This document shows, one piece after another, positions 1-7,713 of a stretch of DNA of 13,197 nt. Every line of letters begins with the position of its first letter. Position 1 is the first letter of the stretch. Below the pieces are notes generated by a model. It had not been told where the DNA came from. It did no database searches and saw nothing but the letters and a program-made list of their open reading frames with translations. Origin of the DNA: CAYNTC01 sp964432925 (lineage in GTDB: Bacteria > Planctomycetota > Phycisphaerae > Sedimentisphaerales > Anaerobacaceae); contig CAYSPM010000076.1 of assembly GCA_964432925.1 (NCBI GenBank), forward strand, positions 1 through 13,197, read 5' to 3'. The translations under genes were made by a program, and so were the position numbers.

Positions 1-1175
1 TCGAAAAGAGGTAAATATACTCCAAGAAGAATCAAGCCAATGAGAACTCCCATTGAAAGAGTCAAAGCTGGCTCGAGCTTGACAAGTAACGCGCTGGTTG
101 CTCGATCGATATCCTTATCCAGAAAGTCAGCAGCTTTGTTGAGCATGTCCGGGAGGACCCCGGCTTGCTCACCTGAGTCAGCTAACTGGATAAGCATTGG
201 TGGAAAAATATCGTTAGCTTTTAGAGCTTTAGTAAGAGTATTGCCTGCCTTGATTTCCTGCTGCACTTGTCTGGTGATTTCGGTCATTTTGTGGTTATTG
301 GCGACAACACTTGCAACATCCAGGGCTTCTACAAGCGAGACGCCGACAGAAGCGAGCATCGCAAAGGTTCTAGTGAATTTTGAGACGACAACCATACGGC
401 TCAGCTTGGAAAAGACAGGCAACTTCAGCTTGACGATGTCCCATTTTGCTTTAATTTGTGGACTCTTTATGAGTCTCCGAATAAAGACTGCTATCAGAGC
501 AATGACAATCAGAATAGCCCACCACCAATGTCTGACCAAATAACTTAAGTCCACAAGAGCTTGAGTTGCTACCGGCAAAGGGACGTGCAGATTTCTATAA
601 AGCTGTGAGAATATGGGCACAACAAAAACTAAGAGACAGGCAACAACTATAAAGCAGACAATGCCAACAACGATAGGATAAACAAAGGCAGATGTGGCTT
701 TTCGCTTTATCTCGGCCTGCTTTTCCAGGTAGCTGGCGCTCATCTGTAGGGAGGTAGCGAGTTTGCCGCCTGTCTCGCCGGCTTCGAGCATGCCCAGAAA
801 GAAATCCGAGAATGTGTCCGAATGTTTTCTAAAAGCATCTGTCAGGTTTGAACCTGTCTCTATGCTTTGTTCTATATCGGCGATAATTGCCCGAAAGCCT
901 TGATGCTCGGTTTGTTCCAGCAGAGTCTCCAGACATCGTGTCACGGGTAATCCAGCCGAAACCATGCCAGCGAAGCGATAAGCAAAGGCTACAACATCAC
1001 GTTGTTTGATTTTTGTTCGCCCTTTTGTGGCTTTTTTTACCCGGTTTGCGCTTTTAAGAGAGTAGCCTACCTTTGTAAGTTCTTGACGTAATTGGGCAAC
1101 GGTGGCAACGTCACTGTAGGTGCCGGAGAATTCATTTCCTGCTTCGTCTATGGCGGTGTACTCGTAAACCGGCAT
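1..1175 (-). CDS. Type II secretion / type IV pilus inner-membrane platform protein (GspF/PilC family), C-terminus cut by window edge
   Basis: This is the polytopic inner-membrane platform protein that works with the GspE/PilB ATPase to assemble pseudopili or type IV pili. The minus strand is open from an ATG at 1175 to the window edge, about 391 residues. The family is usually about 400, so only a few C-terminal residues are missing; the visible end (GVYLPLF) is typical of the family terminus. The N-terminus MPVYEYTAIDEAG is also typical. Two T2SSF domains are visible, at roughly residues 65-190 and 265-390, with repeated signatures (AGLPVTRCLE and VGVSLVEALD; EAGETGGKL and DSGEQAGVL). Hydrophobic segments lie near 165-188, 208-232 and 372-391. 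The start overlaps the gspE stop as TGATG, with AGGGG just upstream inside gspE, so translation is probably coupled. The sequence does not show whether the machine is a secretion system or a pilus. Family assignment is secure. Confidence 0.95.
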   Translation of the reverse strand, partial: MPVYEYTAIDEAGNEFSGTYSDVATVAQLRQELTKVGYSLKSANRVKKATKGRTKIKQRDVVAFAYRFAGMVSAGLPVTRCLETLLEQTEHQGFRAIIADIEQSIETGSNLTDAFRKHSDTFSDFFLGMLEAGETGGKLATSLQMSASYLEKQAEIKRKATSAFVYPIVVGIVCFIVVACLLVFVVPIFSQLYRNLHVPLPVATQALVDLSYLVRHWWWAILIVIALIAVFIRRLIKSPQIKAKWDIVKLKLPVFSKLSRMVVVSKFTRTFAMLASVGVSLVEALDVASVVANNHKMTEITRQVQQEIKAGNTLTKALKANDIFPPMLIQLADSGEQAGVLPDMLNKAADFLDKDIDRATSALLVKLEPALTLSMGVLIGLILLGVYLPLF

Positions 1176-2872
1176 CACTTTCCCCTTGTATCGACGACTC
1201 TCATTAGCTCATCCAGAGTTGTTGCGCCGCTGAGAATTTCATTAACTGCGCTCTTTCTAAGTGTTCTCATTCCCTCCTTGATTGCCTGCTTCTTTATTGC
1301 ATCGTCATCGCTTCCATCAAGTACCATTCTGCGGATTTCAGCAGAAATGGGCAGTATCTCGTAGATGCTTTTTCTTCCATGATAGCCGGTCTCGTAGCAG
1401 CCTTTGCATCCCACTGCCTTAGTAAGTTTTACGTTTTGCTGCTTGTCAGTTTTGCCGAATATAATCTTTAGCTGGTCCGCCGATGGCTTAAAAAGTTGTT
1501 TGCATTTGGGGCAACATTTCCTCATAAGCCTTTGTGCGACAGTTCCTAAAAGAGCTGAGCCCACAAGGAACGGTGGGATGCCCAGGTTGATAAGCCGTGA
1601 GATTGCGCCTGCTGCGTCATTGGTGTGAAGTGTGCTTAGTACAAGATGACCCGTAAGAGCAGCACTGACAGCGATTTCAGCAGTCTCGAAGTCGCGGATC
1701 TCGCCTACCAGTATAACATCGGGATCCTGTCGTAGAATACTGCGCAATGCAGACGCAAATGTCAGGCCGGCGGCGGGCCTGATTTGTACCTGTGTGATGC
1801 CATTGAGACGGTACTCGACGGGGTCCTCGACGGTAACGATGTTTCTTTCGGGTGTATTGACCAACTGCAAGACAGAGTACAACGTTGTTGTCTTGCCGCT
1901 ACCGGTGGGGCCGGTTAAAAGTATCATTCCATAGGGATTGCTGACCAACTCTCGGAATTTCTTGTTGTCCTCCGGAGATGTGACGACGGTGTCGAGTAAC
2001 CACCTGTCGGCATTTTTATCAAGTATTCTAATGACAATCTTCTCACCTCCAACGGCCGGTAAAGATGATATTCTCAGGTCATATTCTTTTCCATCGTGTC
2101 TGGTGGTAATGTGTCCATCCTGAGGTATTCTTTTCTCGGAGATATCCATATCCGACATAATCTTGATGTGCGAGACGACTTCAAGCTGGGCAGAAGCAGG
2201 CACAGATATTGCACTTCGCAGAATACCATCAACACGGTAGCGTACTTTCACATCATTTTCCTGGGGCTGAATGTGTATATCGCTTGCCCTTGCATCGATG
2301 GCACCTTTAATGATCGAAGAGACAAGCTTTGTAATGGGATCATTGGCAACACGAGTTGATATTTGCTCCTGGTCATGCTTCTTGGGCTTGCTCGAATCGG
2401 CTTTGAGTCGCATCGAAACTATGGCTTGTTTCGTCACGTTCGCTACATCGAAATGGTAATGTATGGCCTGTCTTATAGCACTGGGCGTAGCAGCTACAGG
2501 AGTTACCTTATATCCGGTTTTTGTTTCGATCTGATCCCGGACAGGCAGGTTCAGAGGAGAACTCATCGCGACGATTAGCTGATTGTTTTGTTTTTTGAGC
2601 GGTATTATATTGTGTTCGTTAGCTATCTCGTAAGAAATCAGGTGCGCTGCCATTGGGTCGACCATATCCGGTGAGAGAGTGATAAACTCTATTTTGTTTG
2701 TAGCTGCGATGACCTTTGTGAACTGTTCTTCGTTGAGCAGATTTTGTTTTTTGAGTAAAGTGAGTAAGTTTTGTCCGGTCTCCTTGTGCTGTTTGAGGAC
2801 AACCTTAAGAGTCTCCTCATCAATGAGATTCTCTTCTATAAGAAACGATATGACAGGATCCTGCTTTTGCAT
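1175..2872 (-). CDS. Type II secretion / type IV pilus assembly ATPase (GspE/PilB family)
   Basis: This is the cytoplasmic hexameric ATPase that powers pseudopilus or pilus assembly, 565 residues and near the normal PilB/GspE length. The first 150 residues form a GspE/MshE-type N-terminal domain. The ATPase core shows Walker A GPTGSGKT at 321-328, an Asp box (TVEDPVEY) near 347-354, Walker B ILVGEIRD at 387-394 and a His box (HLVLSTLHTND) at 409-419. A zinc-binding tetracysteine, C454/C457 and C489/C492, is followed by ETGYHGR; this is typical of GspE and PilB and absent from PilT. All key residues are present. The start at 2872 has only a weak upstream TTAGG. The next gene, gspF, begins on the last base of this stop codon. 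The gene is transcribed away from the PD40/TPR gene across a shared 360-base intergenic region. The choice between GspE and PilB is not settled. Confidence 0.96.
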   Translation of the reverse strand: MQKQDPVISFLIEENLIDEETLKVVLKQHKETGQNLLTLLKKQNLLNEEQFTKVIAATNKIEFITLSPDMVDPMAAHLISYEIANEHNIIPLKKQNNQLIVAMSSPLNLPVRDQIETKTGYKVTPVAATPSAIRQAIHYHFDVANVTKQAIVSMRLKADSSKPKKHDQEQISTRVANDPITKLVSSIIKGAIDARASDIHIQPQENDVKVRYRVDGILRSAISVPASAQLEVVSHIKIMSDMDISEKRIPQDGHITTRHDGKEYDLRISSLPAVGGEKIVIRILDKNADRWLLDTVVTSPEDNKKFRELVSNPYGMILLTGPTGSGKTTTLYSVLQLVNTPERNIVTVEDPVEYRLNGITQVQIRPAAGLTFASALRSILRQDPDVILVGEIRDFETAEIAVSAALTGHLVLSTLHTNDAAGAISRLINLGIPPFLVGSALLGTVAQRLMRKCCPKCKQLFKPSADQLKIIFGKTDKQQNVKLTKAVGCKGCYETGYHGRKSIYEILPISAEIRRMVLDGSDDDAIKKQAIKEGMRTLRKSAVNEILSGATTLDELMRVVDTRGK

Positions 2873-3232
2873 AGCGCTATAACCTAATAAAATGCGACTT
2901 ACAGATTAAATTTGTATCGACACGGTTGTAGTGCGACTTAATGACAAAGAGGTATTGATTAAGACTGGCAGGTTCAGGTTTAGAGGACGAGCCCGATAAT
3001 AATTATTGAGGAAAATAGCGTTTACAAGAGCAGACGACCGCATAGATTCGAGCGGCTGAGGCTAATGAAAAGGATTGTCAACGGCGCCAGGCATGGTATC
3101 CTTGTAAGGTGTTGGTTACTAGGTTTTTACTTGACTTGAGCTAACATTCTGTCGATACAATAGTTAGAATTTTCTGCTGCAAGGTTGATAAGACGACTAC
3201 CCTGCAAAGTGAGCGATTCTTAGGCACAATCA
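2873..3232. promoter_or_regulatory. Divergent intergenic region with repeated elements
   Basis: This 360-base gap lies between the divergently transcribed gspE-like and PD40/TPR genes. I see no coding frame. The 11-mer TGTCGATACAA occurs twice in inverted orientation: minus strand at 2912-2922, facing gspE, and plus strand at 3150-3160, facing the PD40/TPR gene. The 9-mer TAAGTCGCA occurs twice as a direct repeat on the minus strand, at 2893-2901 and 2932-2940, 39 bases apart and flanking the gspE-side copy. A 10-bp palindrome, ATAGCGCTAT, sits at 2871-2880 on the gspE start, and AATAATTATT lies at 2998-3007. These could be promoter elements or operators. No regulator gene is nearby, so function is inference. 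Confidence 0.4.
3131..3161 (+). promoter_or_regulatory. Candidate sigma-70 promoter of the PD40/TPR gene
   Basis: A -35-like TTGACT (3131-3136) and a -10-like TACAAT (3156-3161) are separated by 19 bases, slightly long. The -10 lies inside the repeated TGTCGATACAA element. The predicted start would be near 3168, giving a leader of about 65 bases. Confidence 0.4.
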
Positions 3233-5515
3233 ATGCGCAAAAGGGGCATATATTTACGGATAAGCCTTGGCATAGTGGCTGGAGGTATTGTGCTTTTGGC
3301 GCTGGTCATGGTTTATGGTCGAACTGTGCGTATAGAAGAAGTACTGGTAGCCTATAAACCCGAGGCAGAATATGAGGGACTCACAATCCACTACCCGCTT
3401 GACGGGACGCTTTTTCCACAAGAGATAGTCCCGCCGACGTTTCGCTGGGAAGATGATAAATCGAAAGCATGGCTCATCACAATTAAATTCAGCGACGATA
3501 AGGGGCCGTTGAACTACATTACGCGTCGTGTTAAGTGGGTGCCTGAGCCAGAAACTTGGGAAGGTATAAAGAGGCGATCGTTAGAAAAATGGGCGGACAT
3601 CACCATAATGGGTGTGGCAAGGTCGAAACAGGTAAGAATCCTTTCAGAAGGCAGGCTCAAGATTAAGACATCAAAGGACGAAATTGGTGCTCCTCTTTTT
3701 TACCGCGAGGTGAATCTTCCGTTTGTCGATGCGGTTATGGATCCTTCGCACATACGATGGCGCTTTGGGTCAATTTCTTCGCCGAAGCCACCTCCGGTTA
3801 TTCTGACAAATCTTCCAGTTTGTGGAAACTGCCATTCATTTACCAGAGATGGTAAAACTCTGGCGATGGATGTGGACTATGCAAATAGCAAAGGATCATA
3901 CGTTATTACGCGGGTCGCAAAAGAGATGGTGCTGGCAACCAGTGATATCATCACCTGGAACGACTATAAAAAAGAAGATGGAGAACAGACATTTGGTCTT
4001 CTTTCTCAGATGTCCCCCGATGGGAGGTACGTAGTTAGTACAGTCAAGGATAAGTCTGTGTTTGTTCCAAAACCGGGTTTGGCTTTTTCACAACTGTTTT
4101 TCCCAATAAAGGGCATTTTGTGTATATACGACCGTCAAGAGCAAAGATTTTTTTCGCTTTTCGGCGCGGATGATCCTAAATACGTCCAGAGCAATCCGTC
4201 CTGGAGTCCGGATGGCAAATACATTGTTTTCGCCAGGTCCGAGGCGTACAAATTAAAGCACACACAAGGTTTGGGTAAAGTGCTTTTGACCCCGGAAGAT
4301 TGCAAGGAGTTTCTGGAAGAAGGAAAGCTGTTCTTGTTCGACCTTTATAGAATTCCATTTAACGAAGGTAGAGGGGGTATAGCTGAACCTATCGAGGGTG
4401 CTTCCAATAATGGCATGAGCAACTTTTTCGCGAGGTATTCCCCTGAAGGTAGGTGGATTGTGTTCTGCAAAGCTAAAAGCTACATGCTGCTTCAACCTGA
4501 CAGCGAACTTTATATTATTCCCGCTGAGGGTGGCCAGGCTCGAAGGCTTGAGTGTAATACAAGCCGAATGAACTCCTGGCATAGCTGGTCACCGAATGGT
4601 AAATGGTTAGTGTTTTCTTCAAAGGTAAATTCAGACTACACTGAACTATTTCTGACACACATCGACGAAGATGGACGAAGCAGTCCTGCGGTGTCACTGT
4701 CATATTTAACCTCTCCAGACCGCGCGGTCAATATCCCGGAGTTTGTGAATTGTGAGCCCACCGCGATTGTAAAGATCAAAGAACAGTTTTTAAACGATTA
4801 CTCCTTTGTCAGGGCTGGGAATGAGTTCTATAAGCACGGTAAGCCAGATGACGCCATCGAAGAATACAATAACGCACTGGAACTTAATCCTACCAATGTA
4901 GAGGCCCATCAGAAGCTCGGATTTCTTTGGTATCACGTCAAGGGCGAATATGAGCAAGGAATACAGCATATGATGACCGCTTTACGTCTCGACCCTTTCA
5001 ACGTTAAAGCGCATCATGACATAGGAATGGCTCTACTATACCAGCAGAAGATTGACCAGGCTATTGCGCATCTGTCGGAGGCGCTTCGTCTGGCACCGAG
5101 GGGCATCAATAAACAATATAATGCGGTGGATATGAATTACCAGCTCGGGCGAGCGTTGCATCTTAAGGGAGACTTGCCAGCGGCGTGCACTTATCTGGGC
5201 AATGCGGTGCAGCTTGATCCTAACAACGCCGAAGTTCACTATACCCTTGCAGTGGTGCTGGCTGAACAGGGTAAGATGGATGAAACCTTTAAGCATTACT
5301 CGACGGCGATGCGTCTTAATCCAAAGGTAGATAATTCGGCGGCACTTCACTACCTTCTGAGCGTGCACTACGCCAAAAAGGGTCGTTTTAATGAGGCAAT
5401 TTTATCGGCTCAGACAGCCTTAAAACTGGCACAAGCTAGCGGCGAACACGAGGTTGCAGCGAAAATCAAGCAGTTGATTGAATTATATAAACAGAGGCTC
5501 GGGAAAAGGCGATAA
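3233..5515 (+). CDS. Membrane-anchored PD40/TolB-like beta-propeller protein with one CXXCH haem motif and C-terminal TPR repeats
   Basis: This 760-residue protein acts outside the cytoplasm. Basic residues MRKRG are followed by one hydrophobic segment at about 8-28, a signal anchor. Residues 45-185 hold a beta-rich domain (HYPLDGTLFPQEIVPPTFRW) also seen in related large exported proteins. A single c-type haem motif, CGNCH, lies at 197-201. PD40/WD-like blades follow (SPDGRYVV near 260, SPDGKYIVF near 321, SPEGRWIVF near 401, SPNGKWLVF near 450). From about 523 to 748 there are around six TPR units with NP or DP ends. The layout suggests a periplasmic haem-bearing scaffold or sensor; the substrate is unknown. 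The ATG at 3233 was chosen because the signal anchor follows at once, although its upstream AGG is weak. Domain calls are firm; haem attachment is inferred from one motif. Confidence 0.85.
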   Translation: MRKRGIYLRISLGIVAGGIVLLALVMVYGRTVRIEEVLVAYKPEAEYEGLTIHYPLDGTLFPQEIVPPTFRWEDDKSKAWLITIKFSDDKGPLNYITRRVKWVPEPETWEGIKRRSLEKWADITIMGVARSKQVRILSEGRLKIKTSKDEIGAPLFYREVNLPFVDAVMDPSHIRWRFGSISSPKPPPVILTNLPVCGNCHSFTRDGKTLAMDVDYANSKGSYVITRVAKEMVLATSDIITWNDYKKEDGEQTFGLLSQMSPDGRYVVSTVKDKSVFVPKPGLAFSQLFFPIKGILCIYDRQEQRFFSLFGADDPKYVQSNPSWSPDGKYIVFARSEAYKLKHTQGLGKVLLTPEDCKEFLEEGKLFLFDLYRIPFNEGRGGIAEPIEGASNNGMSNFFARYSPEGRWIVFCKAKSYMLLQPDSELYIIPAEGGQARRLECNTSRMNSWHSWSPNGKWLVFSSKVNSDYTELFLTHIDEDGRSSPAVSLSYLTSPDRAVNIPEFVNCEPTAIVKIKEQFLNDYSFVRAGNEFYKHGKPDDAIEEYNNALELNPTNVEAHQKLGFLWYHVKGEYEQGIQHMMTALRLDPFNVKAHHDIGMALLYQQKIDQAIAHLSEALRLAPRGINKQYNAVDMNYQLGRALHLKGDLPAACTYLGNAVQLDPNNAEVHYTLAVVLAEQGKMDETFKHYSTAMRLNPKVDNSAALHYLLSVHYAKKGRFNEAILSAQTALKLAQASGEHEVAAKIKQLIELYKQRLGKRR

Positions 5516-5571
5516 GAGATAATATGACCTTTTTAAGAGCAGACTTTTCAAAGAGAGCTATTTAGTGTAAA

Positions 5572-5596
5572 CTTGAGTTCAGTCTTTAAACTCAAG
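5572..5596 (+). terminator. Candidate terminator after the PD40/TPR gene
   Basis: An 8-bp perfect inverted repeat, CTTGAGTT and AACTCAAG, has a 9-base loop and is followed by the A/T-rich AATATTTTAT. The T tract is broken, so termination may be weak. It lies 57 bases after the stop codon and about 100 bases before the next start. Confidence 0.5.
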
Positions 5597-5692
5597 AATA
5601 TTTTATATGACCTAATTGTCCGAGCATGGGTGTATCTTTTGTAATTGAATAAAAGGTTGGTGAATCGCGGATAGAGGGTTGAGCAAGTACGT

Positions 5693-6808
5693 ATGCATGC
5701 AAAGTTAGATATACGCAGTATTGAGTCACCTGTCGCTTCGGAAATCTATATTACGGCGACACCTGGAGAGAATGCGTCCGTAGAGAACCAGGCACAGGAA
5801 ATCTTCAATGGCATCCGAGATATAGTACGCTCGAAAAAGGCGTATATCCTCCAGGAGCGCATTTTTGCAAGCGCAGAAGTAATAGAAGCCCTACGGGCTG
5901 CGCGTGGACGGGCATACGGTGATAGTGATGCCGATGTAAATCCAAGCTATTTAATTAGCGATGTGGGGACATCCGGGCCTATTGGTGAAGTGCAGGTCTA
6001 TGCAATCAGTAGTGATAGTAAGCCAGAGATTATTAGCGTAGATGGTATACGCCGTGGGAGGATCCTTCGGTTAGCGGATCACACGATACTTACACTGTCA
6101 GGTATATCAGTTGGTAAGTCCGGAAGTGCCACTACGCAAGCACGGGCAATGCTGGAAAGGGCAGAGTCGGCTTTGAAGAAATTCCAGTCTGACTTTCTGT
6201 CTGTACCGCGCACCTGGATGTGGCTTTGCGATATTCTAAAGTGGTATGACGATTTCAACCAAGTAAGGAACGATTTCTTCAAAGAGCGTGGGCTCATCGG
6301 CGAAGGGACACGCCAATCGATGCCAGCAAGCACGGGTATCGGGCTGTGTTCGGACGACGGCAGTAAGTGCGCAATGGATCTGATAGCGGTGCTGGAGCCG
6401 GCCGGCTCGACTGAGTACCTTGCGGCTGTGGGTAAGCAACAGTGTGCACTGGAGTATGGCTCGGCGTTCTCACGGGCTTCACGAGCGCTCACGCCAGCAG
6501 GCCAGACGGTGTTTGTCTCCGGGACCGCATCGATCGATGCCAACGGCGTTACTACGAACATAGGAGACGCAGCGGCCCAGATAAATACAACCATAGAAAA
6601 TGTACGAGCTGTTCTTAAGGATATGCATGCAAAGGACGAGGATGTGGTGCACGCTGTAGCTTATTGTAAGACAACGGAAGTGGAACAGATATTCCGGGGC
6701 GTTAAGGATGATCTTCCCTGGCCTTGGGTGACGGCGATTTGCGATATATGCCGGCCTGACCTGTTGTTCGAGGTCGAAGCAACGGCTGTTATGAGCACAA
6801 AGACTTGA
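5693..6808 (+). CDS. Chorismatase-like protein (FkbO/Hyg5/XanB2 type, RidA fold)
   Basis: This 371-residue cytosolic protein resembles the chorismatase family, two-domain RidA-fold enzymes that remove pyruvate from chorismate. Known members give dihydroxycyclohexadiene carboxylate (FkbO), 3-hydroxybenzoate (Hyg5) or 3- and 4-hydroxybenzoate (XanB2). Family-like features are ARGRAYGD near 70-77, the linker RTW...WYDDFNQVRN at 173-193, PASTGIG at 211-217 and a C-terminal RidA-like domain from about 257 (FSRASRAL, VSGTASID). The end, FEVEATAV, carries E360 and E362; the family's catalytic glutamate sits in this terminal stretch, but which residue matches is not certain. The start at 5693 lacks a well-spaced ribosome site; GAGGG is 14 bases upstream. 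No other shikimate or aromatic gene is adjacent, so the product cannot be chosen. Family call is good; reaction is inferred. Confidence 0.75.
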   Translation: MHAKLDIRSIESPVASEIYITATPGENASVENQAQEIFNGIRDIVRSKKAYILQERIFASAEVIEALRAARGRAYGDSDADVNPSYLISDVGTSGPIGEVQVYAISSDSKPEIISVDGIRRGRILRLADHTILTLSGISVGKSGSATTQARAMLERAESALKKFQSDFLSVPRTWMWLCDILKWYDDFNQVRNDFFKERGLIGEGTRQSMPASTGIGLCSDDGSKCAMDLIAVLEPAGSTEYLAAVGKQQCALEYGSAFSRASRALTPAGQTVFVSGTASIDANGVTTNIGDAAAQINTTIENVRAVLKDMHAKDEDVVHAVAYCKTTEVEQIFRGVKDDLPWPWVTAICDICRPDLLFEVEATAVMSTKT

Positions 6809-6813
6809 TAGGT

Positions 6814-6839
6814 TAAGGCTCGTTGGCCTTAGAGTTTTT
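6814..6839 (+). terminator. Intrinsic terminator of the chorismatase-like gene
   Basis: A TAAGGC/GCCTTA 6-bp stem with a 6-base loop begins six bases after the stop codon. After GAG it is followed by TTTTT at 6835-6839. This marks the end of the transcript. Confidence 0.7.
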
Positions 6840-7018
6840 CACTGCTGACTGTATCGAGTACCAGCGGAGATTCCTTTTGAGATCGAGATATTGGGGCTTC
6901 GGCTGTGCGCGTGTCAGAACCATGGCTTGGGGCCGAAATATGTCCGGGTGGTGAAAACTGCTGGGGTTAATTTTCTTGCAATAGCTGCCTGTTGATTGTA
7001 AGCTAACCGCGCGTTGAT
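6840..7018. other. Non-coding stretch upstream of two hairpins; possible small RNA locus, unproven
   Basis: About 180 bases lie between the chorismatase-like terminator and a pair of hairpins before tRNA-Cys. I see no convincing coding frame; a 105-codon minus-strand frame here starts inside the tRNA gene and resembles no family. The stretch could be spacer, or could encode a small RNA ending at the hairpins at 7019-7037 or 7060-7087. No known RNA family was recognised. Confidence 0.25.
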
Positions 7019-7037
7019 AAAGGGATTTTTTCCCTTT
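7019..7037 (+). terminator. Hairpin, possible first of two tandem terminators
   Basis: AAAGGGA (7019-7025) pairs with TCCCTTT (7031-7037) around a T5 loop, giving a 7-bp stem. No long T tract follows, only TGGTTT, so termination is doubtful. It lies 23 bases before a stronger hairpin. Confidence 0.35.
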
Positions 7038-7064
7038 TGGTTTAGATGTGGTATTTGTTAAAAT
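7037..7064 (+). promoter_or_regulatory. Candidate promoter of tRNA-Cys
   Basis: TTGGTT (7037-7042) and TAAAAT (7059-7064) are 16 bases apart. Transcription would start near 7071, about 20 bases before the mature tRNA end, which is a normal tRNA leader length. The -10 overlaps the left arm of the hairpin at 7060-7087. Confidence 0.4.
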
Positions 7065-7087
7065 CACTGCGATCAAGTGATTTTTTT
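7060..7087 (+). terminator. Intrinsic terminator-like hairpin just upstream of tRNA-Cys
   Basis: ATCACT and AGTGAT form a stem extended by AAA/TTT to 9 bp, with loop GCGATCA, followed by further T residues to 7087. This is the strongest terminator shape in the window, yet it ends only five bases before the tRNA. It may stop upstream transcripts while tRNA transcripts start inside the loop. Confidence 0.65.
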
Positions 7088-7092
7088 GTTTT

Positions 7093-7166
7093 GGCGGCGT
7101 AGCCAAGTGGTCTAAGGCGACGGTTTGCAAAACCGTTATTCGCCGGTTCGAATCCGGCCGCCGCCT
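7093..7166 (+). tRNA. tRNA-Cys (anticodon GCA)
   Basis: A complete 74-base cloverleaf. The acceptor stem GGCGGCG (7093-7099) pairs with CGCCGCC (7159-7165), and the discriminator base is U (7166), the expected identity base for cysteine. The D arm is GCC...GGC. The anticodon stem ACGGT/ACCGT encloses loop TTGCAAA, with GCA at 7127-7129. The T arm is GCCGG TTCGAAT CCGGC. The 3' CCA is not encoded and TTTT follows directly. All stems pair perfectly, so the gene looks functional. Confidence 0.97.
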
Positions 7167-7709
7167 TTTGCGAGAACTCTTTTGCCTTTGTCAGGAAGCC
7201 GTCCCACATAAGGGTTTACCAATGTTTCTTGGAATTCAGAAAGGACCCCCCTGATAAATCGGAGGGCTGAACAAATGAATTTATAGAAAGACCTGAAAAA
7301 CCAGGTGTCACCACAAAACAATGGAACAACGTGTGAGAATAGTTGGAGCTTCCTTTGGGGTCCAAGGAAGGAGTCAACATACTCGGGCTTATCCAAGTAT
7401 CTGTTCAGCGCTATTGAAAAGAAGGCCATCTCGTTACATGCCTTAGCACCAAGCAATTAAGGGCTTGGGATTTCTTTAAAGGAGCAGTAGATTTTTCAAA
7501 GACCTTCAAATATGACAGGCCGGGTCTGAACTTAGGATGGTTATGGCGTGACAAAACGCTCGAGAAGCTGAGCAAGAGATTCTCAAGACAGCTCAAGGAG
7601 ATAAGTCTGTTGTGCGATTTATCTTATCTGACGTGCGAGTGTATAAGGATGCTGCATCAAGCGGTTCGGTTGACATTGAGATAGCGAGGATTCTCTTCGA
7701 GAGGATGGT
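7167..7709. other. 543 bases after tRNA-Cys with no intact gene
   Basis: No frame here carries a recognised family with a proper start. Minus-strand frames at 7136-7456 and 7411-7596 exist. The first ends inside the tRNA gene in GGGRIRTGE, a typical artefact of reading a tRNA backwards, so I do not call it. Overlapping plus-strand open stretches are described in a separate entry. No transposase, integrase or repeat of the tRNA 3' end was found. Confidence 0.4.
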
Positions 7710-7713
7710 ATGA
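7287..7713 (+). pseudogene. Possible decayed gene in three consecutive frames, last frame overlapping the exonuclease start
   Basis: Three plus-strand open stretches follow one another, each in a different frame. They are 7287-7460 (57 codons, including STYSGLSKYLFSAIEKK), 7418-7684 (88 codons, including WDFFKGAVDFSKTFKYDRPG) and 7552-7713 (53 codons, including VVRFILSDVRVYK). None has a good ATG. This is what a gene broken by two frameshifts would look like. The last stretch ends in a TGA that overlaps the exonuclease ATG as ATGA, a common mark of a coupled upstream gene. A short real gene could instead start at GTG 7612, with AAGGAG 11 bases before it. I recognise no family in any frame, so this is a weak call based on frame layout alone. 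Confidence 0.25.

Noticed and set aside
40..543. Plus-strand 167-codon frame opposite gspF
   Set aside because: It is the antisense shadow of the gspF-like gene, which has clear domains on the minus strand.
7093..7166. tRNA-Cys as an integration site of a mobile element
   Set aside because: No duplicate of the tRNA 3' end and no integrase were found in the window.
7136..7456. 106-codon minus-strand frame ending in GGGRIRTGE
   Set aside because: Its end is a backwards reading of tRNA-Cys, no family is recognised, and it is a typical annotation artefact.
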